The position numbers and the translations under genes were made by a program. 64,000 nt of DNA, taken from assembly GCA_907165065.1 (NCBI GenBank), contig OU015528.1, positions 71,653,474 through 71,717,473 of the forward strand. Direction: 5' to 3'. The notes beneath the pieces were generated by a model. That model ran no database searches, had not been told where the DNA came from, and saw only the letters and a program-made list of their open reading frames with translations. Source of the DNA: Caprimulgus europaeus. Its lineage: Eukaryota > Chordata > Aves > Caprimulgiformes > Caprimulgidae. Below are positions 51,301-64,000 of the stretch, piece by piece; the first letter of the stretch is position 1; each line of letters starts with the position of its first letter.

Positions 51301-53111
51301 TTATACCACATAACTCAGATGAACACTGTTTTTAACTTCTTTCAAAATTTTCATTCCTCCTTCCCAATATAATTTGGCTACAGGAAAGAATACAGCCATT
51401 TAAAACCAAGGACATCATACCAATGTGGGAGATTGCAAACTTTATCCTGTGCAAGGAACTCAACTTCAAATTTTGAAATAAAACTTATATAACATAGCTT
51501 GGTTGAACAACAGATACAGATCTCAACATTAAATAGAATTAAGCCTGAGGTACCCATCATGTTTCCAGCTAATAGTAATTATTTCCATCAAAATAACAAA
51601 ATTTCTGTCTCAGGCCCTTTGTGATACACACTCTCAGCTGCTTGCACAAACTGCTTATTGGGAAATTTTGGTTTGCTTCCCTTGGTAATAGTAATACCAG
51701 TGGTAGTTAGCAAAGGACAAAATTTAAAAAGGATAGTATTGTTGTTTTCAGTTTACAAGCAACTGAGGCTTAAAGAGCATAAAAAGCTGTCTAAAGTTAC
51801 CCAATCCAGCAGCAAAAATCATCACAAATCCTGTTTTCATTTTCAGTTATGAGTCACCAGGGAAAGGATACAGTATTTTTTGGGCACCTATGTTTTTGAG
51901 TTGTCTGTACTGTATATTACATTCCTTATTTGCACAAAATTATATGTAATTATAAGCAGGTCTTCTAATCAGAAGGGTCAGGCAACTACAGCTATAGACA
52001 GTAATTGCAACTAAATGTATATTGGTAATTTTTAATACTTTTCTGGCCTATCTCAGAGAAGCACAAAGAGACGACATAATAAGGACCTTTCAAACTCCAT
52101 GCTGAATTCCTTTCTCCATGTGACATATAATCTGCAGCAAAGGAGCACTTTTTTATCAAGAATGCTTCAAGACACATAAAGGAAGTCTGCTACCCTGCTG
52201 AGCAATGTACTTTCTGATTTTGAAAGCTGTTATGCTTTGAAAACAGGCACTGGCAATGGCAGAATTAACTCCTTCACTGTAAAAGACAAAACTGGTGCCA
52301 TTGGGAACTACAAACACTGTTGCTGAGTCTTCCTTGATGCCTTCCCCATAAAACAATCATCCTGCTGCTCAGACAAAGAAAAGGCAAAGGGAATCTGGTT
52401 TGTTTATTTTCTGTTATTTAGCAATTGTAATTTTTTAAAAATAACCCCTTATTTACAAAGCCAGGTCTGAGATATGAGATATGCCCGGTCTTGCCAGCAT
52501 ATGCAGGGTAAGGAAAGAAAATAATAAATGATCTGTATGTAGCTGCAGCAGGGAACTTCAAGCAATAGAATATAATTACCTGGGAGGAATCTGACCAATT
52601 CGGTGGTTATGAAAAATACAATGGAATGTTTAATAACCAGTTGCAGCAGATTGCTGTTTTAAAGTTTTCCTGGTGAGATGTCCCCTTGAAGAAAATAATG
52701 CCACCCTTAGCATCAGTCTAGCTGCAAAGAGCATCTTTACCTGCAAATAATCACTGATTTTTACTCATCTTAAAATGTCATAAATGGGAACCGGCACCGA
52801 AAGAGCTCTCTTCACACTCCTGCTTATTTCTTCCCATGCAGTGTCCTGGACATTATCTCCTTTAGCCATAGATGTTTGAACAGCTGCCTAGTTAACTAGT
52901 TCGTAGAATCGATCCTACCAGCTGCCACCTCACCACCCCCTACAATGTCTTGATTTTGGGTTAGTCATCCAATATGATTCAGCACATGCTTTATGCAACC
53001 ATGTGAAGGATGAAATGAGGTTGAGGGAAGGAATGTAATTTTTCAGCAACAATGTTGGTTTATGATAAAGTATGCTTCATGAAGCAGTTTTAGACTGATA
53101 AGATAATTCAG

Positions 53112-53640
53112 AGAGCATAGGACTGCTGGAGGTCTCCAATCCAACCCCACAGTCACAGTAGGATTAATTTCCAAATTAGATTAGGCTGCACAGAGATTGT
53201 TGAGTTTTTAAAATCTCCAAGTAAGGCTCCACAGCCTCTCTGGGCCATCCTACCCAGTGTTCAACTACATCCATGGTGATTTTGTTTGTTTGTTTTGTTT
53301 TCCTTATATTCAGTTGGAATTTCCCTTACTTCAGCTTGTAAATGTTGTCTATTTCCTTTCTTTTGCTGCAGAGCTCTGAGAAGGGTCAGGCTCCATCTTC
53401 TCTGTACTATCCCATAAGGTAGTTAGCAGCACATAAAGTAACTAATTTCAAGAGATTTTAAAAAACACCCAGCCTCTCTACAATAACACTTGCACTGGCC
53501 CTTAACCAACTTTCTGGCACTCTGTTGGAGTCTCTTCAGTATCTCCAGAGGCCTGGGACCAGACACATTGCTCTGGATATGGTTTCACAACTATGCAGTG
53601 GAAGAGAGTAGTCCCTTCCCATGACCTGCTCCTGATACAA
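53112..53640 (-). mobile_element. Old CR1 LINE fragment, internally disrupted
   Basis: Minus-strand CR1 3' portion, recognised by 'ggactgctggaggtctccaatccaacccc' at the 3' end, 'cacagcctctctgggc' and 'tctgagaagggtcaggctccatcttctctgtac'. T/G-rich simple sequence (TTTTGTTTGTTTGTTTTGTTTTCC) interrupts it near 53280-53303. Divergence is higher than in the copies at 5515 and 24871, and the limits are approximate. Confidence 0.75.
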
Positions 53641-56491
53641 TTACTTTCACTTCACCGTATACAGCAGCAATTTTCCAAATCAATATTGTTTAACTAAAAG
53701 TTGTTGATGTCGTTGTACCAGTGACTTTCTCAGAGAAAATATGATTGAAGAATGCTTTAAACATGTTCTGTTCAGCAGAACTGAGTGGACTCCACATATT
53801 TTGAGATGAGGGCATGTAAAAACCAATGGCTTTGTAGGAAAAGGACATTGTCTCCAATGCCATCACTTTCAGTATTTTTAAAATTGCTTTGGGCATCAAT
53901 TCTATGTTTTTAATTTTAGTAATTTTAAAGAAGTTTGAAGAATATTGAATCTGCTTTGTGGTCTCTGCATTATTCCCCAACTGTTTGAAAACAAATAGTA
54001 GCACAAAAATCTCTTTTCATAGACCATTCATTTTACTGCCAACAATAAAGAAAAGTTGCCTCAGGAAAAGAGCTTTAAATATAGCTGTGGTGCTATCAAC
54101 AAGCCAGCACTCCTGAATGAAAACAAGTCCAGTTGTTTATTTGAGAGTTTTGCTGCAGGAGATAGAAATCAGTAGTGCTGTAGCAGGAAAGTAAGCCCAG
54201 TTCTTGATTGCTTAGTTTTGCTGCAGGGAGCTGGAAAGATCAGATGCATACATCTTTCTGATCGGCTGTGTATGGTTGGGTTTGCTCTTTATATGAAAGC
54301 AAGGTTCGTTGTGATTCCCAAAGGGTTTCTAATACTGTGAATGTTCATTAAGTGATCTGGACTAAGCTTAATATGAGTTTATATGAAGACAGCTTGGCAG
54401 TTCTCAGAAGTGAGCAAGTTTGCTTCTATCTCTTTGGCTCAACTGTTATGCTGAAATCAAAGAGGAAATTTAAGAGTCTTGATCATTTTTTGTCAGCTGC
54501 ATACAAGAGGTGTGATTGTGGCACAGGCTGTGAGCCCACGTGTACCAGTCCACTGGGAGCGGCTCAAAGTTCAAGGATACTTCAATTCCTTTTAACCATT
54601 CCCTAGGAAAGTCTAAATGATTAAATGTAGGCTTTTCCTCACTTTTGTTTTGACATATGTCTGGTTTCCTTGTGGGTTGCTCACTCCCCAGGCTTTTAAG
54701 GTCAGTGCTTCCAAACAGGCCCAGAGTGTGGATTATGAAAATTATTTTATACCCTCTGACTAGTTCCTGCATCAGCTTTGTTCCTTCTTTTTCCCAATGT
54801 CATCTTTGTTCCTCTAACAACTCACAAAGTTCTTTATCTTCCACCTTCTCAGCTGGTGAAGCCAGCCTTGCTAGGATCCTTGTCTTCCTTCCATTTACAA
54901 ACAGCTAACTTAGTGTTTAAATACTGATGAGTTTTGAACCCAGAATAAAACACTGAAGTATAATACAGTAAACTGGTCTAAACTGTTGAGGGTATTTCCG
55001 TGCCTGTCCCAAGCCCTAATTCTAAAATTAAACAGGACCATGGTTTAAATCTGAGAGAGGTTTTACTATCTTGTTATACATCCCATTGCCCAGTTGTGAC
55101 AAATATTAGGCATCTTGTGTAAAAAAGGAGGAATTTACTAATTATTGTGGTTTAGTTTGATTTATTTGTGTTTCTTGTTGCTTTTTTCCCCAAAATTATA
55201 ACTGAGGTTATGACTCTATGTTCTTCTTGCAGTGAACTACAGTGAAGTAAACAGGGATAGAACTGCTATCTCCAGAGAAGTACTGAATTCAAGAGAAAAG
55301 CATATATGGTCTCCTTAGTCACCTCAGGGCTTCTTGTCATAGTTGCCTCAGGTCTACAAGGGACATTGCTATCTGCTAGTGTGTTTTGAGGGTGAAATTC
55401 TTTCAGCAAATACAAGGCACCAACTCTTCTGAGAGACAAAACCAATTAAGAGGCAATCAGTAGCTCCAGGTACAGTGTGAATCAAAAGTGTTCCTAGTTC
55501 TCGTCTTTCTAATGAGTTTTGTGTCAATCACTGAATCTGTAGAAGAATTATGCAGGCTGTCTATACCTGCTCTGCACTGTTGGGTTTTGGGGTTTTGTTT
55601 GTTAACTATTCCCAGTGAGATTTGAAAGGAGGAGAAAAGAGAGGATTAGTGTGGGGCCTTCCTCTAGTAGAAACAAAAAAGAGAAACTTACTGCTAAATA
55701 GATGATTAATCCTGGCAGAATTCCTGTTGCCTTATGAAAAAATAAAATCAGACTGGTTAGTAACATTGATTTTCGAGAACTGCAAGCATTAGGTTCTATA
55801 AATGCAATGAAAATATAATTAGTATTTGTAATCTAAAGATGCATAAAATTGGTCCTTAATTTAGATTTGTGACCTGCTTCAGTTTTCATCTTTAGTGAAA
55901 TAAATCTGATATCTGTTATCCTGTTATATGTCTGTGATTTCAAGAGGGTTATGTTACATCTGAGTAAACTGTTAACCCTAAAATTTCTCCGCTATTCCAT
56001 TTCTCACATTCTAATTAGAGCCTTTTCTAACACACATACCAAAAAAAAAAAAAAATACATCATCTTGTGCTTCTTGTTAGTTCAAGATAATTGCAGAACT
56101 TAACACTCCAAATGGCAATTACACTTGCTGTTGAGCACAGCAGCTGTTTTAGAACTGCAGACCAAATCAAATTATCATTTTTGTCAAATAAAGTTAAGTG
56201 TGCTTAAAAGTTACTTCTTGATGCATATAGAATAACATTTTACAGTGATTGTCACCTAATGGCTGTTGGAGATGGATCCTGCTGTTAGGATTCATCTGCC
56301 TGAATGCTGATGTCTATAGCTGAGCTGGATGTCAAGGTTCCTTTTATAGCAAAAGGTGAGCAATCATTTTTCGAGAATGTGGTTTGTCTTATTTGCAAAT
56401 AGATCTCTAAAATCGGTCAGATTAATTGAACTTTCAAAATGGTTATTTACTTCCACTGATTGCAGAGTTTTACTTAAATGGCTGATCATCT

Positions 56492-56560
56492 CACAGAATC
56501 ACAGAATGCTAGGGATAGGAAGGGACCTCGAAAGATCATCTAGTCCAATCCCCATAACTC
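56492..56560 (-). mobile_element. Short CR1 3' end fragment
   Basis: The plus strand reads CACAGAATCACAGAATGCTAGGGATAGGAAGGGACCT and so on to 'atcatctagtccaatcccc', the reverse complement of a CR1 3' terminus with its short terminal repeat. Only about 70 bases are recognisable. Confidence 0.88.
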
Positions 56561-57149
56561 CCCTGATAAAATTTCTCATTGCATTACCTCTTTCAGAGGT
56601 CCCAGCTGCACAAGTATATTGAATTAGACAAAACTCGGTTTCTAATTAGAAAATTAACATAAAATAGAATGAGTATGAGACTGAAATGAAACCTTTACTA
56701 TTCAGAGAAATTCCTAGAATACTTAAGCAGGTCCTGTTTGCAAAATCTAAAGAGTCAGACCAGAATTCTCCTTATCCTCTATTTAACATTCAAAACAAAT
56801 TACTAATGAAATAATAAATCATTAAATTATTGTAAATGTATGTAAATGTATTTAAATAAAAAAGACCACTAAGCTAGTAGACCACGTGAAAGTCAATTGT
56901 AAAACTGAATGAGATTAATAGAATTCATTGTCTTTCTGTGTGAGAATCAGTATGAAACAGAAGTCTAACATTTTTTGCTATCCATTGCAGTCACAAACTG
57001 TGGTGTTTATTTTTCAGATTACAAAAGCTCATGAAACAGAAGTGATATTTTGAATAATAGAGAATATAGACACAGATGGAGTATTTAATTCAGAACTGAG
57101 GGTTTTTTTCCCAAACCTGTAAGTAGAACTATTATTAGGTCGTAATATG

Positions 57150-57280
57150 TACAAGTATATGTACCTATGTATTTATGTGTGTGTATGTGATTCAATAATT
57201 TATATATGGGCACATATATACATGCACACGTGTATGCATATATGTACATTTATACAAATGTATGCATATATATATATAAA
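57150..57280. repeat. Low-complexity TATG/TA-rich region
   Basis: Alternating purine-pyrimidine sequence: (TG), (TA) and CATATATGCATG-like segments ending in (TA)6. No gene. Confidence 0.85.
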
Positions 57281-57491
57281 GTTGACCTAATTCTAAGAAT
57301 CTACTTATAACCTGCCTTGACTCAGCACAAAGTATGACCTTGTTGAAGTAATTAACACTAAATCCTTGGGCTCCAATTTAAGCTTACAAAGCTATAACTA
57401 CCTAAATTAACCTCAAATTGCTGACTCCACTTTTGCTCCTAACATGTAGTATTATTCAAGTTTTCCATTTCAAAGTGTTCATAAATCTTAC

Positions 57492-57510
57492 CTTTCATTT
57501 CACAGTCTAA
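57492..57510 (-). other. Speculative 19-nt microexon in the PCLO intron
   Basis: On the minus strand a T-rich tract of about 30 bases ends TTTATAATTGCAG, followed by 19 bases and then a strong donor AAAG|GTAAGA. Read in the phase the next PCLO exon needs (one base left over), it would encode LDCEMK plus the first base of a Gly codon. Splice motifs this good arise by chance in 27 kb of intron, and skipping it would break the frame, so it would have to be constitutive. It is recorded as a candidate only. Confidence 0.12.
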
Positions 57511-59370
57511 CTGCAATTATAAACCAAAACCAAACCACAAAAAACAAACACAGTCCAGAAATGACTTAGGGGGGAAAAAAAATTACATGGTTTGGATACT
57601 TCTCTGAGGACAAGATAGGTGATCTGAATTCCAAGACTGTGCTGCAAAGGGTTCCTTACATTTGTATAAGCAACTTTCTGAAATAAAGTACTACTTATAT
57701 AAAGTAAATACAGTACAGTGAATCAGTTTAATGAAAACCTGGGGAGTTAAACATCATGGATAGAGTAGTACAAAAGTGCTGTTACACTAAATAATAGAGT
57801 AAAAGCTGTAGAGTCTGAGCTCAGAGTGGCTCAGAGGAGGACAGACTCCCCACCTTCAGGGATCATTTGCAGCCCTTCAGCTGCTCAGTCAGCTAAACGC
57901 TTTGATTCTAATTTTTCTGCACTCTCCAATACTGCACCTGTGTTGTTCACAGTACTTGAGAGTTCTCACTGTGTGATCTCTCTTGTCTCCTTCCAATCTT
58001 AGGTTGATGAAACTTCAGTGACTTTCATGGAGTATGTCCTAATCTAAAACTAATCTAGCCTACTATGTCTATTTGATTGTCTATGTCACCTGTGTATGTC
58101 ATGACACCTATACTTCATCTTGCAGTGAAGCAACTATTTCCTATACAATGCAACAAAATGTATTAGAGTAATTTATTTCTCAGTTTATTGCAGTACTCAA
58201 AGGGCATTATGAGGAATTCTGACTCCCATTGGGGCAAAACTCCCATTAACTCACTGGAGGCAGTCTCTCCTGTCATAAGCATTATTTGAATTATAAAGTT
58301 TTATGAAAAAAGCTTAATATCATTTTATGAATTTAATTCAGACAGTGAGTGAAAAAAATACATTAAAAAAATCAAAGAATCCTGATCGCCTGCAACATAA
58401 CTCAACAATACCTCCTACATTAAGAGCTCTAAATATATGTTTGGAGATTAATACATAGAAACCACTAGACAACACCTCCTTATAGATCAATTCAGTTCTC
58501 ATAAAATGAATAACCTAAGATGAGAAAAATATATAGGAAAAACATTAAATGGGAAGAATTACCAAACACCCTGGGACTTTCTGTGTGTCTTCATTTTTTT
58601 CCTCCTCAAAAGAACCTGAAAGCCTCTTTATTAAAGAGTTTCCCTCAGTGCATTTTGGTCAAAAGAGATTAAATGTTCATCGGTGTTCACAATTTGCTTG
58701 TTTGATTTCTTGTAGAGTATGGCACCCGACACACTTATCTCCTTTATTTCGTGACTCAGATACAAAGCGGTTTTCTCACCAAACTGATCACAGGATGACA
58801 ATATGAAAAAGAGCTGTGTATGTTTATAATTTTTGTAAAATATATTGCAATTTTAAAGCCCAACAGAAACTGAGTTCTCAAATGATCTAGGTGGCAAAGT
58901 CCTTAGGTTTATACTTAGATGTTTGCTTAATTTTCTGTTACTGTGTCTACACAATGCTAATTTGGTGCAATAGGAACAAATCAGTAGATCAAAGCAATTG
59001 ATTCTGAGGCACCTACATCTATATTGTATAAAGCTGAGAGCTTTTCCTTGAAACTGGAATCACTCTGGTCTGTGATAAAAATGTTCCTTTTCTGCATGTT
59101 GTCCAGTTCTGTTCAAAGGATTTATCATCAGTTATCACTGTGTTGCTGCTCTGAATCATAACAATAAGGTAGAAGCAGCCTGCATGAAGTGAGACTATTT
59201 CAGAAGCAATGTGAAGCAGGGAAGTACTTGCTTTTAGACTGTAGGACTCAGTCACTGCTACATTTCTTAGCAGGGCCACGCTCAGCTTGCTTTGAGGGGT
59301 GTTTTCTGTGATGCCTGAGATTATTATGTTTTTTCAGTGTAATTTTGCTTGGAGAAAATTTTTGCGTGTG

Positions 59371-60020
59371 TGGTGGTTTCACTTGGCTAGCAGCCAAACA
59401 CAGCCATTCACTCACTCCCTCCACCCAGGGGAATGGGGAGAGAATTGAGGGCAAGGGTAAGGAGACTCATAGGTTGAGGTAAAAACAATTTAACAATGGA
59501 AGTAAAATAAAACTTAAAATAATACTGATACTAAAATAATAATGACAATAATAATAGTAATAAAATATGAAAATGAGTGCTATGCAGTGCAACTGCTCAT
59601 CACCCACTGAGCAAGCCCGGCCTGTTCCCAGATAACGATCCCAGAGGAGCGACAATCCTGAACTGAAACCGCAATCCCAGAAGAGCGAGAGCCCGAGTGA
59701 AAGCCAGAGAGAGCTAAAAGAGGAAGAGACCCTCACTAATATACTGGACATGATATGGTATGATATGGTATGATATGGAATATCCCATTGGCATACCCAA
59801 ATGCCAATTTAGCTTATTAATTTAAATATTTCCTGCCCCCTTAGTTCTTGCGTTTGTAGACTAACAAAACATGAAGTCCTTCACTTCCAGTAACAAAAAT
59901 GAAAACACTGGTATGTTACCAGTGTTTCTCTCATAACAGATCCAATGTTGAAACCAAAACACAGCACTGTTCTAGCTACTGAAAAGAAACCTAGCTATGT
60001 CCCAGCTAAAAACCAGGACA
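59371..60020 (-). mobile_element. Second solo ERVL-type LTR, different subfamily
   Basis: A roughly 650-bp LTR in minus orientation. In sense it starts TGTCCTGGTTTTTAGCTGGG and ends GAAACCACCA. It shares with the LTR at 8490 the CTGGTTT opening, the TAGTAGCTAG-like block, the ATATTCCATA-type motif and the closing '...CCACCA/CCACA', but differs elsewhere. Flanking GCGTG (59366-59370) and GCTTG (60021-60025) could be a 5-bp target duplication with one change. Internally there is an AAT-rich stretch (about 59505-59570) and three TGATATGGTA units. No internal viral genes remain. Confidence 0.85.
59752..59779. repeat. Three-unit TGATATGGTA repeat inside the LTR
   Basis: Consecutive TGATATGGTA, TGATATGGTA and TGATATGGAA units, expanding a motif present once in the related LTR at 8490 (CGGTATGGAATATCCC). 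This looks like a local duplication after or within this LTR lineage. Confidence 0.85.
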
Positions 60021-61191
60021 GCTTGCCTACAGAGAGTTTAGATTTGATGCAAGGTAGACTGGACCATTATGGGTTTTGATATATACATGTAAACTGACTA
60101 CTGTTTTTGTAAGACTACACAAGATCGATTGTCTGCTGAGGATTTCACAGTATTACTGAATTGATACTAAAGGTAAAATATTTATCTATCTCAAGTGAAA
60201 TGGAGATGAATGAAGATTTGTGATTTACATTTGTCTACAGGTGGATACACAGATGAGTGTTTCTAGGAAGAGAACACAAGATATACAGTACCTCTATGAA
60301 AAAATCCATGGGGATAGCAGAGGCACTGACCATCAGCAATATTTCCTCCTAATCCTATTTCAGGTTGGGGCAAATAGCACTCAGGTGATGCATGTCTCAG
60401 CTTCAGGTGATGCAGGTTTCAGCTGTATGTTATTGCAGTGGGTTGAATGTCTTTTCAAATGCTCATTTGAGATTGCAAAGATAAGAGTTAGGAAGGAGAG
60501 AGTGCACACAGTGTACATTATCTGTATATTCCAGATAGAAGCATTGTCCTTGGGTATTAACTCCATTAACAAAATGATGCAGAAACTTTGAAGTCTACCA
60601 GCTATTAAAGGTAAATTAGTACTATCAGAAAAGGTAATTACACAAGGCTGCCCAGCCAGTATTCTCAACTGCCTGAAATGCTTTGAGAATGTATTGGAAC
60701 CCTCATTTTGTAATGGAAATCTAGATTATAAAGATAATTTTATTAATTCAAATGGCTCATTAAGAAACTTAGGAAGAAGCATGCCAATTTTATGTATCCT
60801 TTTTTTAAGTTTCTAATTTTTTTTTTAATCTAAAATTTAAAATTTTTCAGAACTTGCAATCTTATGAAGAAATCAGTTCTGAGAAATTTCTTGATGTTGG
60901 CCTATATTGTAAAAAAATCTATTATGTCATTAGGATTATTCAGGTAAAAATTATAATGTAGATAAATTCATAAAATGGATCCAAAAAGATCTGACCTTTT
61001 TTATTTAATTTGTAATCATAGCAGGCATCCCTAAGAAAGAATTTTATGCTCAAAATTAGCAGAAATCAGAATAATCTTTTTTTATTTAATTATTTTGTTG
61101 ATACTTTAAATATAACTCCATATAATCAATTGATTCCAGAGAGGAGCAGGGAAGAAAGAACATGGTTTGGCAGGGCAGGGTGGGGAAGGTG

Positions 61192-61230
61192 GGTGTGTGT
61201 GTCTGTAGGTGTGTGTGTGTGTCTGTCTCT
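61192..61230. repeat. Imperfect (GT)n / (GTCT)n
   Basis: GTGTGTGTGTCTGTAGGTGTGTGTGTGTGTCTGTCTCTGT microsatellite. Adjacent frames are low-complexity artefacts. Confidence 0.93.
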
Positions 61231-64000
61231 GTCCCCTTTCTCCCGGGATTTGCATCACTTCCTCTTGTATCTATTTTTAAAGCTGTCTTCAATTTGGAAT
61301 CTTCAGCCAGTGGCAGAAAAAAAATTACTTGAAACAAATTACTCAGCTTTGTTCAACAGGAAAAATGCAATATTTAATTTTGGAATGTGATTCAGAACAA
61401 GTAACCTGAGGGCAGTAGATGCTGCCAATAAAGAGGGGACTGATTTGTCATATTATACTTGGATGCATCTTTGTCTTTCCCTTACAATGTGAAAAGGCAC
61501 ACATACAAAATAATGAGACATTAATGGGGAAGCTACGGCCTCTTTACCTTTCCCCTTCTTGATAAACCTGTACCTGCATACAACCAGTTAGATTCGTTGA
61601 GATTGGCTCTTTGCCAGTTTCAAGAGACTGGGGAAAAAAACCCCAAAGCACAGTGTATAACCAGAACACTAATACTTATTTTATGTAATCCCAGAAGATG
61701 GAACATGCTTAAGTCATTTTCTGAAGGCAAGCTGAAGCTCTTCAAAATCTCATTCTCTTTGTATAATTTTGTAAATCTGGAGTATTCCCTCTAGTCCATG
61801 GAACAATACCTAGGTAAGGTGTTGTTGATAAGGAGAGATGAGGAGTAGCTCCTACGCTACATTTCCCTTTTGGTGTGAAAGTTCTTTTTGTGCACAAAGA
61901 GTTCATCAACAGGGAATTATTTTTTTTTTTCTTTATTTTCTTTCTAACCCTGCTCAGGTTCCTTTATTTGGAAATGTCAACTTTCATGTACAAATTTATC
62001 ATAGACTTAAAAACCTATTGTTACACTGTATAGTTTCCAAATTATAATAAGCTGTAATATAATTTTATAGAAACTTAGGTAATTTTGCTTTGTGGGTGTT
62101 TGAAAAGAAAGTACTGAGTATGAAGGAAGATGCTCAGTGTGGATATTGTGTAGGCTTCACTTTTTCAAACATGGAAAACAGTGTGAAAAAATGTATCTGC
62201 ATAAGGTCAGAGACTGTGCATACTGCTTTTAAGCATAAACAAAATACCAAATAGCCCTAAAATCAACATATAAACCATGAGTTAAAATATCTATGTCTGT
62301 TACTCTTTCAAATTTCCAGAGACAGGAAGGAGAGCCTCCCTTTTTTACTCCTTTACTTGCCAGGAAAGAAGGAACTCAACACTGTCAGACTAGTCAGAAG
62401 GACATAGTTTATAAAATAAATCAAATAATTGCATTCAGGTCAGTGAGAACCCAGTACTTTTAAGAATACAACAGAATATTCCATGAATATGAATATGTTT
62501 CTAAAAGGTTAAACACTCAGCCAGGCAGAGCCAAGGGCATTAGGAGGTTGGTGAATAAATGTTATAGATATTAGATGAGCAGCAGGAAGAAACAGTAAGA
62601 ATTCATAGCATACTCAGCAGGCATTGAGGCAAGGTACATATGGGGCTTTTTCTAGTAAATCACACAAACTGACTAATTATTGTAGGCAATATGTTACTAG
62701 ACTTCTGGACAATCTGTGAATGTCTAGGTACTACAGCAGTCTGAAACATGAAGGCAGATATACCTATCAGATTTTTGACCCAGCTAATCCTCAGATCTTT
62801 GTGAATTTTTCCAAGGCATGAAAATTCAGTCACATTATGTCATTATCACATCATAATCAGTCAGCGTGCGAAGCCAATGTGGCAGAGAAAAATCTAAAGA
62901 AAGCTTAAAAAAAAGAAAGTATAACAAAAAGAAAACATACTAAAAGGTGTTTCAGAAAAGAAAGACCAATGCAGTGGATGGTATCAACACACATACAAAC
63001 CCAGGGACCGTTTGATGGAACTAACCTCATCTGGTATCAGCCATCTAAAATTTAGATATGTATGAAAATCAGCAGGATACTCCTATGTTTAAGTCCCTGA
63101 ATCCCTTTGTAGATAAATATATACAAACTGTGTTTTACTCTACACACATAGTATATCACTTTCTGTTACTAGATTCAGCTAGTCTTCTGGTCATTTGATT
63201 CCCTCTCAATCATAGTCTAGTAGTATCAGAATAAATAATACACAAAAAGGAAGCACAGCATTTAATAGCCTAAAGTAATCACAAATTACTACACAGGACA
63301 AAGTGTTAGCAATTCTTTCAGGGAAATACACACACTTTCCTTAACAGACAAGTCATTATTCACATACTGTTGCAATGGATAACACTTTTAATTAAAGCTG
63401 CAAGCCTGTAAAACTACTATCATAGGACAAAATAATGAACATGGAACATTATTAAAAGCATATTAATCTGAAAATAAACTGAGGACAAAGCACAAGTTTC
63501 TTATTATAGATATGAAAGAAGACTCTACCATGATGATCAGAAGCACCTAGGCAATTTAATCATAGGACTTATATTCATTCTAATGCACCAATTTTCAGAA
63601 ACTTCTGTCTTGAAACACAACCTATAGTCCAATAATTCTGAGCAGTGCCACATCCCCACATAAATACCAGATGAAGTTTAATTTTAGTTTGCCATGTGAT
63701 CCCACCTGGAAAGGCTCTAGATCCATCTGTATTTAAACAGCATTTCAAGATAACTGAAAATCACTCTAAAAAAAGGGTTTATACTACAAGAACATTTGAA
63801 GGAAGATAAAAACTCCTTTCTGATTCCCTACTCAGTATGTTCTAGATTAATTTTCATCACAGAGGGGAATTTATTTAGGATTTAGCCATTCACCTTCTAT
63901 CATATTAATGCTTCAACCTGACTTTTGCTGATTCTAAATGAGCAAGGATCATCAAAAGTTACTCTATTTCAAAATTGGTTTAAATTATTCACTAGATGAG

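Larger units (their letters stand above)
36595..64000 (-). other. PCLO: Large PCLO intron (continues beyond the window)
   Basis: This stretch upstream of the first C2B exon should contain the exons for the serine-rich linker and C2A if they lay close by. I found none of their expected coding on the minus strand, so I infer a single intron of at least 27 kb. It holds CR1 relics at 53112-53640 and 56492-56560, a solo LTR at 59371-60020, simple repeats, and short ORFs typical of AT-rich noncoding DNA. A small exon could still be missed by eye; one 19-nt candidate is at 57492-57510. Confidence 0.6.

Noticed and set aside
52560-52640. Minus-strand ITTELVRFLPG segment before a GTAATT donor as an upstream PCLO exon
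   Set aside because: No good acceptor at the right distance, and the residues do not resemble the piccolo linker.
53690-54004. 104-codon minus-strand ORF with protein-like composition
   Set aside because: No recognisable domain or matching splice sites. ORFs of this length are expected several times by chance in 64 kb of six-frame AT-rich DNA.
60220-60591. 123-codon plus-strand ORF near the second LTR
   Set aside because: No recognised motif, antisense to PCLO in its intron, and not linked to retroviral coding.

Overview
This is vertebrate nuclear DNA, almost certainly from a bird. It is AT-rich, has very little coding sequence, and its recognisable interspersed repeats are avian: CR1 LINE 3' ends with the (ATTCTATG)n tail, and solo ERVL-type LTRs starting with a TG(T)CCTGGTTT-like sequence. 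The LTR types suggest a neoavian bird, but the species cannot be read from the window.

The one gene I can support is the 3' end of PCLO (piccolo, a presynaptic active-zone scaffold) on the minus strand. Three consecutive coding exons (36594-36460, 35919-35774, 31521-31381) join in phase through GT/AG introns and encode the C-terminal C2 domain (C2B) and the stop codon. A 3'UTR of about 4.9 kb follows, ending near 26500 at an AATAAA with a GU-rich element downstream. No PCLO exon was recognised between 36595 and 64000, so I read that stretch as one large intron or part of one; a speculative 19-nt microexon lies at 57492-57510.

Layout: 1-26490 is intergenic DNA downstream of PCLO (in other vertebrates this is the CACNA2D1 side). 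It holds two CR1 copies, one solo LTR, an inverted pair of about 0.45-kb repeats of an unrecognised family, and a structured GC-rich island at 25935-26014. 26500-31383 is the PCLO 3'UTR and stop. 31522-36459 holds the last two introns. 36595-64000 is upstream intron with two CR1 relics, a second solo LTR and simple repeats.

Most open reading frames here behave like chance ORFs in AT-rich DNA. One plus-strand ORF in the last PCLO intron (32023) begins with a convincing signal-peptide-like N-terminus and deserves a check. I found no protein-coding system that looks new.
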